From: Tyto alba
Taxonomy: Eukaryota > Chordata > Aves > Strigiformes > Tytonidae
Length of the DNA stretch: 64,000 nt
Direction: 5' to 3'
Assembly: GCF_018691265.1 (NCBI RefSeq)
Contig: NW_024881321.1
Location: 24,401,698-24,465,697, forward strand
Numbering within the stretch: the stretch's first letter is position 1; the number at the start of each line of letters is the position of its first letter. Under the pieces are notes generated by a model. That model was not told the origin of the DNA. It did not search any database and saw nothing but the letters and a program-made list of their open reading frames with translations. Made by a program: the position numbers and the translations under genes. Below are positions 36,802 to 48,878 of the stretch, one piece after another.

Positions 36802-36983
36802 CAGCTGGGTATTTAAGCATTATAATCAGGTTAGATTGTTTTTGTTTTCTCCTGACTTGTGTTTGAATTTCACTTGTATTTCTAATATGTTTCTTAACCC
36901 TGATACTGAATTTCACAAGAGAAGCATTCTGGAGCACACAGCAGGAGAAATGCAAGAAAAACCCAGCATATCAGAGCTGCTTG
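36802..36983 (+). CDS. Candidate internal exon 5 (182 bases) of unidentified gene
   Basis: A strong acceptor (ATATCTGTCTGTGTTTCAG, AG at 36800-36801) and a good donor (CTGCTTG then GTAAAG) flank 182 bases with one fully open frame of 60 codons (phase 2 in, phase 1 out). Peptide segments include 'KHYNQVRLFLFSPDLCLNF' and 'ILEHTAGEMQEKPSISELL'. The second half is strongly charged and protein-like. A nearby second AG (36803-36804) gives the same frame. The exit phase fits the candidate at 46568. No domain recognised. Confidence 0.4.
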
Positions 36984-37295
36984 GTAAAGGCTTTTGTTTG
37001 TTTTTCAGTATCATATAAGCAGTCATGCTTCACAGTAAAGCTCAGCAAGGCAAGCACACATACAGAACGCAACTGTCCAAGTGCTTAAACAAACTTTTCC
37101 CATGTTCCTCACTGTTACGGAAACTGAATCTGATGATCTTCTAAGCATTGGGGATTCCTCCTTGGTGCACTCTCACATCCTAGGAAATCCCAATCTGGTA
37201 GCTGTAGCTGCTACTGTTTCCTTCAGTAGATCCATCCAGTAAATAGGTGTTCCCAAAAGACACATGTGCATATGTGTTCAGGAACAAGCACATGT

Positions 37296-37328
<33 letters not shown>

Positions 37329-38200
37329 GACATAGAGACCAGCAAAGTCCAGTGCCTTTAATGACAGCAGCACTCACGTGAACATGGATGGCACTGAATC
37401 CCGTTCTTACCCTCCAGCTGATCAGGACTGCAGTTTTTTATTGATAATCTCCCTTATTCCCTTACTCACAGTCAAACCCCATTCACGGATCTCTTGAGTA
37501 TTAGCACAGGCTTTAAATTCACCTAATACCTATGCCTGGATCCTAGGTCCTCAATTCATTCCCTAACTCAGACCCTGGATCTTTGCTAGGCTTCTCCTAC
37601 CCACTGGCTAGCCCAACTTTATATCTGTATCTGACCTGAAGTTCATTGGCAGTTCACACATGTGCTCTCAGGGTAGAGAGCATACTCACACAGAAAACAG
37701 TGAGGAACAAAATTTAATAGACAGAATTAAATCATTAGGTACAGCACTCAACAGAAAAGCAAAATGGCCAAAAGTGGGTTTTATATGCCATCAGCCACTC
37801 GTATCTTCCCACATTTGTTTCTCTATCATCCACATTGATCTCCCTTTTCTTCTTCCAACTAAATAGCTCACACCTAAGCATTCCCTTTTAGTCCCAGGTC
37901 TGCTGCATCTATACCTAAATTTTGTATTTGTAATAGGGTTACTGAGGCACTTCTAGCCTTGTGAGGTCCCAGTCTCCAAAAATGTTCCCCTCCAATTCTC
38001 TGAGAGGTATGCCCATCTCTCACATAACTTTCCTTAATGGCATGCAAAATCCTGACACTTCTCATGATGCTGTCTAAAAATTTTGTCTTATTTGTCATGT
38101 ACAGCAGTTTCTCATGCTAAGCTCATGTTCTCATGTTTTTCATGTTCTGTTCAGTTAGCTAAATACCAGGTCAGGGCCTGGATATCTTTCTGCATACCTT
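36984..38200. other. Unclassified; (CA)n tract and C/T-rich block
   Basis: (CA)n lies at about 37295-37322. From about 37440 to 38100 the text is richer in C and T than its flanks, includes 'ATTTAATAGACAG' near 37711, and looks like a possible LTR in reverse, but I cannot match it to a family. Confidence 0.3.
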
Positions 38201-40909
38201 GACGCTATTATTTATAGATATAAATATGTGTGTGTGTTTATTTTGCTTTAATCTTCTTGTTTAAAACAAAACAAACCCTTATTTGATGTTTACTGTTCCC
38301 TGAGATATGCTTTTTCTCCTTTCTTCAAGCAAATAAGAGCATTCTCACAGGCAAAGAAACAGTATCCGTGGCTATACAACTGCTTTTGGAATGAATGCAC
38401 ATTTTTGTAAGCATTTGGAATTGTTTTCATTCTGTAAGCATTTCAAGAAACAAATCTTTCTACATTCAGTATTAGAAAAATTGTGGTCATAGCCTTTGAA
38501 TATTACCAGTGAAATTTTGTCTTTATTCAAATAAACAGTTAAGCATTATTTTATTTTTCATTAATCAACCAGATCTATTACTGAGTTACTAAATGATGGA
38601 TTTGTTTTATTTTTGTAATCAAAACAATTTGAAAAATTTCTAATTGAAGTTCTGCAACTGTTACTAATTTGAAATTAGCTTGATAGAACAGGTTGTTTTT
38701 ATTTGAGACAGGTATCTGACCTAACTTCAGTAAATAAATTTCACACAGAGAAAGTTCACAAGCAACATATCAAAAGAAAAGCACCACATGAAATGGGACC
38801 TCTTGCAGAGTTGTTCTTTTTAAGTGGCAGCCAAATTAGCAATTACTGACAATTTAGCAGTTATTGAGCCCAGAATTCAGAGGTCACTACCCTTTATTTT
38901 AAAATCACTATCTTAAAAATAGTTTTTGTTACAATTTAGAGACATAAAAAGAAACAGAAACTTACTGCTCACTAAAGGGCAATCTATGACATATCTTTTT
39001 ATCAAATGTGTGGACAATTATCATTGGAGTGTTGGTTCTTAGAACAGTCTGTGTTTATACGCAGTGGGACTAACATTGGATTAGTCACCATGGCTACTAA
39101 TAGTGTTGTTCTTTCAGGACAGATGAGACATTGTGATCCTGGTGTCAGTAGGTGACCATGCTGATTTTATTTATTTTTCTTTGTGTAGTTCATGTTCCCA
39201 AGTGAACTAGAATTACCACTGTGTATAATCCTACATCCTTCTATTGTTCCCAGCAGACATGCTCCTAGAAAAGTTTCTCCCCACTTGCAGAAGCTCTCTG
39301 TTTCTCACTAGGCACAGCCCACCAGGAGGTAGACGGTAGGGTAAGTGTGGATGAATAAGTGCTGTTGATGTTCACCTGTGGAGGTAAAATGGAATCCCTC
39401 AAACAAACCCCTTTTTGGTAGACACAGCCTGGCTGTACTGAACCTAGAGAAACAGAAAGTCTACAAACCTGGATAGAAGAATAATACAATTTTAGAAATC
39501 CCATCTGCCTTTCAGCAACCACAGAATGAAGTGAAACACAGAAGTGGAGTAAAACCTACTTTCTACCTGACACGAGTATTTTATTTTCAGACACATAAAC
39601 AGAAAAGTTTAATAGCTGAAATTTCTGTCAATAATTGTTACAGATGCAGATTGTCCAACTTGCATTCTCCTCAGTGTACAATTTTAGTATTTCTGCAAAG
39701 CCCAAATTTTTTGTGTGTATGGCTTTCCAGTGATAATGTGGAGCTTCCTTATGAACTGTTTGGGTAAATTAATACTTATCAAATGCAAAATGGTTTATGG
39801 CTTTTTGCTGTCATCTGAGGTAATCTGCAGGTTCATTTTAGATTTTCATTTCAGTAGTTTTAATTTAATAGTTAAGTTAATGATTCTTAAGTGTATGATT
39901 TCAGATACTAGCTTTTTTATATCTTCCAATTTCTTGCTCGGACAATGTGTAAGAGAAAGATGCATATGTTTGCAACTTATCTACTGTAGAAATAGATGTC
40001 AAGTATTAATTCCCTTTGTTCATGGATACACAATACAAATGAAGACTATTTTTTAAAATGACCCTAAAATTAAATGAAATAACTTATATATTCTTTCATA
40101 AGCACATAATTTACTTTATGATGGAATGTTAATTGGAAAACTGATTCAATTCACATTATTCTTGAGCATCTGCTATTGTTTGCCTTTGTTAATATTCTTT
40201 TGTTGTTCTACACTGTGATACTGTCTATAGAGACTTCTAAAGATATGCTGCAAACAATTAAGTCATTCTGATTACATTTAATAATGTTTCATGATATATG
40301 ACAGATTGTCAGAATTTCTTCTTTGCGCTTTTGGGATAAAACAGGTGTTGGCCCAAAAGTTCAAGAATGTTAATTGCTTCCTTAGTACCTCAGAAGAAAA
40401 AAAAGGGCAGATACTAGCAGCTTAATATAATTGAATCAATACAGAAACACAGATAACTATTCTGGAAGTAAAGGATAAGGGAGAGAAAAATGAACTGCTC
40501 TTCTGAGATTTCTAGGATAAGACAGGCAGATACAGAATTTTTTCAAGTGTTGTTTCCTCGCAGATATAACCAAGTCTTAAAGACTATTACACACATTTTT
40601 TTTTCTCATAGGTGTGTTCCTTTCTGTGCCTTTCCTATTTTTTTTTCTCATTCAATTATTCAAAAGCTACTTTAGAATACTAGTAGCGTATTTATTGAAC
40701 AATTTTTCTTCTCACCTTCTTTTTTTTTTTTTTTTACTGCTTTTTTTACCCTTTCTCCTCTTTTTTTTTTTTTTTTTTTTTTTTGCTTCTCCATCCCATC
40801 CTTTTCTGTTATTCTGTTTGTTTCTATGTTACTGAAATTTTAAAATACTTTATACATCTCTATGACTCCAAAACTAGCTAACACATTCTCTTCTATTTTT
40901 CTTTTTCTC
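38201..40909. other. AT-rich sequence with T-rich tracts
   Basis: T-rich tracts at about 40721-40735 and 40761-40784. A plus frame ending near 39767 has a good acceptor (GTATTTTATTTTCAG at 39591) and a possible donor (TTTGG then GTAAAT at about 39766). Its phase (0 in, 2 out) does not fit the candidate gene chain, so I leave it uncalled. Confidence 0.4.
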
Positions 40910-41496
40910 TGTTGTGGTTCAACCCCAGTAGGCATCTAAGCCTCACACAGCCTCTCACTCACTCCCTGCCAAATGGGACAGGGGATAGAATCAGAAGGGT
41001 AAAAGTGAGACTGCCTGTGGATTGAAATAAAGACAGTTTAACAGGTAAAGCAAAAGTGCATGCTCAAGCAAAACAGACAAGAAATTCATTCATGACTTCC
41101 TGTCAACAGGCAGGTGCTCAGCCATCTCTAGGAAAGCAGGGGTCCATCATGTGTAATGGTTACTTGGGAAGACAAATTCCATAACTTCAAATATCCCCCC
41201 TTCATCTTTCTTCCCCTCCATCATCCATTGCTGAGCATGACATCATATGTTATGGGGTATCTCTGTGGTCAGTTGGGGTCAGCTGTCCCGTCTGTGTACC
41301 CTCTCAACCTTTTGCCCATCCCTAGGCTACTCACTAATGGGGCAGTGGAAGGAGCAGAAAAGGAGCAGTAAGCACTGCTTGACAGCAGCTAAATCATGGG
41401 TGCATTATCAACACTGTTTTCACCACAAATCCAAGTTACATCACCATACAATTTGCTATGAAGAAAACTAACTCTATCTCATCCCAAACCAGTACA
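40910..41496 (-). mobile_element. Solo LTR, minus strand
   Basis: The left edge TGTTGTGGTTCAACCCC is the reversed LTR 3' end; the right edge '...CCCAAACCAGTACA' is the reversed start. 'GGCATCTAAGCCTCACACAG' near 40931 is the reverse of the end of the plus copy at 11935-11980, and 'AATAAAGACAGTTTAAC' near 41026 corresponds to its poly(A)-signal region reversed. About 587 bases, no adjoining retroviral genes, target-site duplication not evident. Confidence 0.82.
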
Positions 41497-42600
41497 CTAT
41501 GAAAAGGAATACAACAACAAAGGATACGGGAAAGTAAGATATAGGCTAAGTAGATGGGAACTCTTCACTGTGTCAGAGATCCTGTCATAGCTGACTTCAT
41601 CTGTATTCTTTGCAAGTCCTTCTAACAGTTTGGCTCAAAAAAAAAGAGATGAACTTCAGAGGAGCAGCTACAGTCTTTCCATTGATTTCCTCTATGCTCA
41701 CAGATACTCTAATTCCTGGAAAAGACTTTCTTTGTTGTTTATTGACACATGTCTCCATAATTCTGCTGTGCTCTATACTTCAGCTTGCCTGTCTTGATTG
41801 CTTACTGACAAATTCAGTTGTGCTTTCAAAGGCATAAATTATTTCCCAGCATATATATCCAAATAAATTCAATTTCACCTAAGTACAGTTCTTAATTTTA
41901 CAGAGTTAATTCATATTTGGAACAAAAATAAATTGTATATCAATATGTTGGTTCTCTTTGTAATGTACCTGTTAAGTACTATGAATGATAAACTTTTTAT
42001 GAATTCATAATTTTCCAAATAGTCAAGAAAAATATTTTGTGAAGTTCAACAGATTTTTGGCCTATAGCTTGGATTTCAAATACAGAAGTTTATTCTCAGC
42101 TGCTAACAGTGTATGGTAAAGAGATCAGCAGTAGTATGCTGGAAGAATATAGTTGTATTAGGAAGAATATACTTCCATGATCATGATTTCACACAAAGAA
42201 AAACATATTTAGATAGACATGTAGGTAATACTTTAATTGAAAACATTTGTTTAATACCAGGGTCTTTTTCTACAGCTGCTTCCAAAATCACCTTAAATTA
42301 CAACTGTAGTGACTCAGACATGTTTCTTAAAAACTCTTATACACAGCTATGCATTTCAAGTCATATAACTGCAGCTGAGATCATTGTAAGCAATTTTTTT
42401 TTGATAGATTTTATGCCTTTCAGCATTTTAATATCTGGAATTAATTTCTCCTCCTATTAAGAGATAATCACTAGAGGCCAGACTGTATCATTAAGTTTTC
42501 AGGAAGGCTCCCTCTTGTGCATGGAAATGATAGTCCCGCCTGTCCTTACTAGCTGAAAAGCATCAGAGTCTTCATGTTTTTCACTGTTGCTATTATCATT
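41497..42600. other. AT-rich sequence with an unexplained hydrophobic frame
   Basis: The frame at about 41610-41837 (plus) follows a possible acceptor (TTGCAAGTCCTTCTAACAG) and encodes a Leu/Cys-rich stretch ending in a stop. No donor and no family; reported as a finding only. The frame at 42113-42460 has no splice support. Confidence 0.3.
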
Positions 42601-42660
42601 ATAATAAATATTATTATTGTTGTTGTTGTTGTTGTTATTATTATTATTTTAATTATTTTT
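42601..42660. repeat. (TTG)n/(TTA)n trinucleotide tract
   Basis: About 60 bases of ATT and GTT units, a simple microsatellite. Confidence 0.8.
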
Positions 42661-45600
42661 ATTATTATATATTTACAGTTTGAAACATTCTTATCACTGG
42701 CTGGAAACTTGTCTCCCCCACCTCCCAAAAGAAAATTTTTTTTTGAATTATGAGAAATTTTAGTATCTGTGAGACATCCTACATGTGATAAGCAACTTGG
42801 TGAATAATATTTAACAAAAGATTACATTTTTTGTTTCAGAAAATTTTTAAACTATATTCTTCTTTCTTGGCATGTATGATTGTGGTTTTCCAGAATAGAC
42901 ATCATTAACCAAGCATCAGCTGAAAATTCAAAGAAATATTGCAAATTTGATTTAGATTTTTCAATAAATAAACAATACTTCTATTTTGTCCTTTATTTAA
43001 TCTATATTTTCTCTGTAATGTTATATTTTATTATTTTAATGTAAGTATAATGAAGAAAAATCATATGATTTTTAAAACAAAATAGATTTTGCATGGTATC
43101 AAATTACAAAATTTATAGAGGATAATTTTAAGTTTTTTGGTTCTTTTTGTGAATGGTAGATACCAAAGAAGCCTAATATCATCTCTGACTATACAGAAGC
43201 ACTCGAAATGTACAGTAGTTGTACTGAGTATAGCACTTCTAACAAACTGCAAAATATGTTTAAAATTATTGCATTTAGTAAGTGCATAAGCAAACATATA
43301 TTTACCACAAAGAGAAGATTTTAGCTGGAGGTAAAGTGGCAAACTGTTCAGGCATATTTTTTTAAATTACATTTGGATCTGATATTATTTCCACATTTAA
43401 ATGACTACATTAGAGTGATTCATTGTATGTGTATAGACATTTCATGTAATAATAACTGTACCTCACTTTCAGATGTTTCCTGAATACCTTCACCTTTTTC
43501 ATATGCATTTATTCTATTATTTTACAGCATAAGAAATCAATCTACAGGCAGCACTGCAAAAGCTTCCTATTAGCAGTCCTCGTCCTTTGAACTTTTTAAC
43601 AAAGAAACAGACCTTGAAATTGTTCATAACACTCTTCATTGCCGATTGTTTTTGTTTGCTGATGGTTTGGGTTTTCCTTTGAGTTTTGGTGTTACATATT
43701 ATTAGATATCAGAAGGAGTTGTATGATTTTAAAGACAGATTTTCTTTTATCCTAGCACAGCTTTCTATGATCTGAAAACAGAAAGAAACCTGGAAATGTG
43801 TTTAAAAAGAGACAAACAGGTAGAAACAAGTGTAAAATTAAAATTCAAATCTATAACACCAACTACAAAAGAATCTTTTAATTCAGGAAGTATCGCTTTA
43901 GGTTCCAGCTGATATTGATTAGGAATTTGGAAGTCAAGAGGGAATGGATCTAGTGTGCATGTAAAGAGGCTTTTTAAGTATGTAACCACCACAGTTTAAG
44001 GTATCTGCCTTAAACATGTATAAATATTTATAAACTAAGTTGCTAGTGAGCACGGAGTTTATAATTGCAGACCCTGTAGGGCTCACCAGAGACTGAAAGC
44101 ATGACTTGAGGACCTGCAGAGTGAAGAAAAATATGTTTGGGAAAATGTCTGAGATGAGTTTGGGAAAGCAGAGAGACATCAATGACAGAACTGTGAAAAA
44201 GACGGATGAATACATAGAAGAAAGATGCCTTATCAGGCTTCTTGACTTTTGCTATCAAGACAGAAAAAGGGAAACAGGACACTAGGGAAAGTGTAGTTCA
44301 TATACTGTACTGAGGGCTTGACAGAAGATAGAAGGAAATGTATCTGGAAATCAGAAGGGCAATAGAGTTGGGTACAAATGAGTAAAATCTGGAAGTGGGA
44401 GCATAGTCCAAGATTGGATGGGATAATGAAGTGAAGGTATTTCAAGATCAACAGAAATGGTAGTAGAGATGGAAATCAAAATGTGATCCTTAAGCAGTCA
44501 TGAGAAAATGCAAAATGTCTTAATACATCATAAATCAGAGAGAAAAAGGCACAAACAAATTATTAAATGTGACTTCATTCCCAATCATTCTGCTTCAAGA
44601 TTAAAACAGACACGAACAATACTTTTGTCAAATAAATGCACAGCTGTTATAAAGCTGTTGATAACCATGACAAAAAGTTTGGATATGCATAAAAGTAAAT
44701 AAAGCAAATCTTCTTAGTATATGAATGGAGGCTAAATGTAAATTAAGATTTAATGTAAATATATTTGATGGTGAAAGACGAACATTTTTAGACCATTTGC
44801 TTCTATAAAATTTCATTCAACCTTAACATTGATTAGTGCTTAGCAAAAAGGAAGAAAAAAAACCCATGAAAACCCCAAGAAACATAGACTAAAATTATAT
44901 AGTCTTAAAACATTCTGTGAACATTTTTTAATAGAGTAGCATTTGTGAAATCTGTTAAAAGATAACACTACTAGGCAAGATTCCAAGGATAAACTTTAAT
45001 AATGACAAGATATTTCAATGTGATAGAATTCTACTTTCTTCAGTCTCTGGTGAATAATTGAATAATGCATTTTGATAGTGCCATATTAGCCAGTCTCACA
45101 GACACTTCTAGTGACCAGTGTTTGAAACTGTCAGAAGCTTTCCCTAGAAGTTACAGGTACTAGATGTTACTCAGCCCTGTTCCCTGAATGTTTTGTACAT
45201 ATTTTCTATATCTTGTATTTACTATTATATTTTCAGATGAGTATTTTTCATCATTGTTTACCATCAAGCTTATACATGAGAAAACTGTGTTTGCAAAGCA
45301 AAACATGCCTAGGATTTCAAATAACTCACTCAAATATGTTTAGAAGTTTGAACTGAAAACAAAATATATAAAAGAAAAAAATCCTTACAATAGACAACTT
45401 ACTGCAAATTTTATTAAAAAGAAAAATCACACACACAAAAAAGACTTGCTGTATTAAGTAATGAAAATCTATGCCAGTTCATTTATTGGAACAACCTTTA
45501 AAATCAAAATCAATGTATTTTAGTACACTTCACTTGTGTCTAAATATGTCTGACTCTGGGTACACTTCTTGGACTGGTCCACTGATTGCTCGTGTTGGGG

Positions 45601-46567
45601 ATTTGTTGCGTAGTACCCCCATTTCTGAAGAACTTGCATGTTTTATTTTTCCTGTATAAAAAACAAGTAACAAGCGAAAATGGGAGGGAACTTGTATGTG
45701 ACCGATCTATTCCTGCTATGAAGCTAGGATGTAACTTGGAGGTATACACAGATTGAAGATCTGGTCTCATATAGAAAGAGAATTATTGCTTATCTTAACT
45801 AAGCAATTGTATATGTATTTTACGACCTTGTCCTGACACTACTTTCAGTACCTTGATAAACAGTAATGATTGGTATGGTCTCTCAGCTTACTCCAGTGAA
45901 AACAGAAAATCGAAATTCTTGTATCAATATCCTGCATCTACAAAGATATTCCAATTATAATAAATAAAATCTAGAATAAATTTGTGTCTATCTGTCATAG
46001 TTTTTCCCCTTCTCCAAAAAAAAAGGGGGATGTCTGTGAAGGTAAAGAAATGGTTAACAATACATAATTTCATCAAGGTAAAAACATTGTCTCACACCAC
46101 TGAATAAGACACCATAAAAACATGACCTCCAGGCAGAAAAAAGCAATGGTTGGTTTTCACAAATATTCAGTTTAGAGTCCTATCTGCTTTACAGAAACTC
46201 TGACTTCTGACTTACTTTGTGTCCTAGTAAGTGAAAAACTAGTCTATGATAGTTTCCTGAGGAGTAAGATATCTAGTTCACTCCTGATGGAGTTACTTTT
46301 TAATGGAATATGATTCCCAGTGTCCACATTACTTGACAATGAATTTGTCAAAATAGCAACTGTTGACTTTTTTTAGTATATTAAAGGGGCTTAGATAATT
46401 TTGCAGAAATAGAGACTTTTCTGAATATTCCTTATGGGAAAGTCTATAACTTTTTTGGATGAAAAGGACAAAATGTTTAATCTTTTTAGTTTTGTGACTA
46501 ATGTTTTCCATTCTCCTTGCATTTTTCTTATACATATTTTCATGTTGTCTTCCCTCACGTGTATCAG
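42661..46567. other. AT-rich sequence, nothing firmly recognised
   Basis: Includes a purine-rich section at about 44040-44470 that gives overlapping minus-strand frames of 72-93 codons. These lack splice or family support. No repeat family identified. Confidence 0.4.
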
Positions 46568-46621
46568 GAACTGATAAGGAATGCTGTCCTCATTTGCTAT
46601 GCTATCAATGCAATGCAAAAG
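46568..46621 (+). CDS. Candidate short exon 6 (54 bases) of unidentified gene
   Basis: Lies between a C/T-rich acceptor (GTCTTCCCTCACGTGTATCAG) and CAAAAG/GTATTC. In phase 1 it is open and encodes a Cys-rich peptide, 'TDKECCPHLLCYQCNAK'. Phase 0 is also open, so the frame is not decided by this exon alone. In phase 1 it links the candidates at 36802 and 48134 in frame. It is short and of modest strength. Confidence 0.3.
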
Positions 46622-48133
46622 GTATTCTTTGATTGCTATCTGAACCAGATTTTATCAACATCTTCTTGGCATTTAGACCATGTCTACGTTTATTTATTAA
46701 CATACATCACAGTGTTCCAGAGGGCTCTGATCTGTGATCATACTGCCGAGCAGCTGCTTGGAGCATGTCTTTATCACTATATCAGCTGTTTCCCTGGATT
46801 TCATTTACATCATTTTATATTTAGACGGTACGAAAGCCTATCACTAGAAATAGTTTTGTAGATATGAAATTCTTCTGCCAAGTCATGACTGGTATCTACA
46901 AAGGACAGGTTGAGGTTTCAGGGACACTAATAAATATTGGCTCAAGACATCTCTTGGAAACTTGGGAAAATAAACTGTTTTGATACTCATTGTTTTATAA
47001 CTCTCAATTTTCAGACAAAGAACAAGAATAATATTGTACTTTATTGGGGGAAAGAAGAAATTGACATAAGAAAGAAAATCAATGGAATAATGTGTGGTAG
47101 CCACATAAGTAATTTCCAATATAAAGTAACAATGAGATGAAGATTGAATTAATGATAAACCATTTTCTAGGACAGTTACTTAACTTTTACACTTTTTAGT
47201 AAAGCTATTTCAGTTGCCAAATCACAGAGCTCTGTCACCTGAGTTGCTGGGTAACAAAGTCTTATGCAGTCTGCTGCTGAAAAGTAGAGTTAAAATTCTT
47301 GCTATCCAATGAAAAGAGTTGAACTTAGGTTTTAGTATTCTGTTTTTTAAGTTGGAGCAAGTAAACATAATATTCATAATTACATATAATGTTTGCCGCA
47401 CAAAGCCTTCTAAAAGAGATTTTTTCAGTCTTTACATTTTTGCACTCTGAAACTGCAAGTTTACTCCTTGTAAAGAAATTTACACATCCAGTCTGCCCTG
47501 AATTTTCATATAAAATGTTTTCAACATAAGTACACTGATTCTTATGAAAAAGCCATTTGAACAACTTTTTTTTTTTTTTTTTTCTTCCCTGCTACTGGTT
47601 TACAACATTGTAACAGCTGTTCCCCTCCTGGCTCTTCAACATTCCTGAACTCTAAAACTCCTTTTTTATATCTCAGCTACTAGGCTTATACAGGAAAAAA
47701 GCAGGAATTCCTAGCCCAGAGTTTTTCTGGTTTACATATTTCTCATAGAACAAGGTAAATTGCACAACTGAAGTGCTTATTACTCTCCAGACTGTAAAAG
47801 GAGTCTGTCTGATGACATTAAATGTTAATGCCAACAAGTTTGGCATCTAAAATTAGATAATATGAATTGAACCAAGATGACAATGAGATATCTTTCTTTT
47901 TCTTCTTTTTTACCTTGAGTAAAACATGTGAAAGGAAAATATTCCAAGGCTATCACATATATATGTAGGAAATGGAGCAGGGAAGAAAATGCCTTGAATT
48001 AGAAGTTAAAGTTCCATTATCCTGAGATCTGAAATGAATACTATCATGATTTTACAGCTTTTACTGTCTTCTACCCCATCTTTGCTTTCCATTTAGACAT
48101 AAGGTCTTCTGTGTCTTACTGTGTGTTGTACAG
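46622..48133. other. AT-rich sequence, nothing recognised
   Basis: Includes a T run at 47566-47583. Confidence 0.4.
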
Positions 48134-48189
48134 AATGGACATTTTTGGAATACCTTACAAGCAAAGAAATACAGTGTTTGGAGGATATT
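48134..48189 (+). CDS. Candidate exon 7 (56 bases) of unidentified gene
   Basis: Excellent splice sites: acceptor TCTTACTGTGTGTTGTACAG (AG at 48132-48133) and consensus donor ATT/GTAAGT at 48190. In phase 1 it encodes 'WTFLEYLTSKEIQCLEDI', which has the look of an amphipathic helix, and ends in phase 0. The two other frames are also free of stops over this short length. I prefer phase 1 because it continues from the candidate at 46568 (AAA G + AA TGG) and gives the most protein-like reading. Not recognised. Confidence 0.42.
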
Positions 48190-48833
48190 GTAAGTTGAAA
48201 CAGATCTCCCTTTTTCTTCTCTTATTTATACTTTGCTTCTTATCAAGTCCAATCTCCCTAATAATGCAAGTACATGGTAAATATCTCTGCCACAGGGCAC
48301 TGTCTTGCACAAATGCTGAGCTGGAAGAATTGGGCTTTTCTTTTTCATCCTTACACCCAGACAAGTTTCTCACTCCCATAAATCTCGTAGCTCTGCTCGG
48401 TCACATTTGGGTGACTAGGAAGTAAAACTGCTAGCTAGAAAAGGGAACACTAATAACAAGGGAGATTACCTCTTATATTCAGTTCCTTGTCTTCCCCATC
48501 ACAGAGTGATGATACCTTACAAATAGCACTAACCATGGTCTATCTAAGCAGGATTGAGACAGGAAAAATGACAAGAGAATTTGTCTCTCTCATTCAAACA
48601 ATTCAAATATGTATGTCTAATCTAGTGAAGGAGTAACAATTAATTTGTGTAATAATAAAAGCCTTGTTCAGAACAAAATTAAGTACTTCACAAGAAAAGC
48701 CTGGAATATACCATCCATATTTCCCAAGCTCATGCAGAAATTAATGACTTTTGAGAGGTAAATTGTTAAATCCCAGAAGACTAGCATTTTATCGTGATTT
48801 ATGCAAATACAACTGAATTTATGACAAATACAA

Positions 48834-48838
<5 letters not shown>
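48190..48838. other. AT-rich sequence, nothing recognised
   Basis: No repeat or exon beyond the preceding candidate. Confidence 0.4.

Positions 48839-48877
<39 letters not shown>
48839..48877. repeat. Poly(A) run of 39
   Basis: Homopolymer A tract followed by A-rich CAGAAAAAACAGAAC text. It is not preceded by a recognisable retrocopy. Confidence 0.9.

Positions 48878-48878
<1 letters not shown>

Noticed and set aside
44043..44451. Overlapping minus-strand frames of 72-93 codons
   Set aside because: The plus strand is purine-rich here, which removes stops on the minus strand; frames overlap in several phases with no domain.
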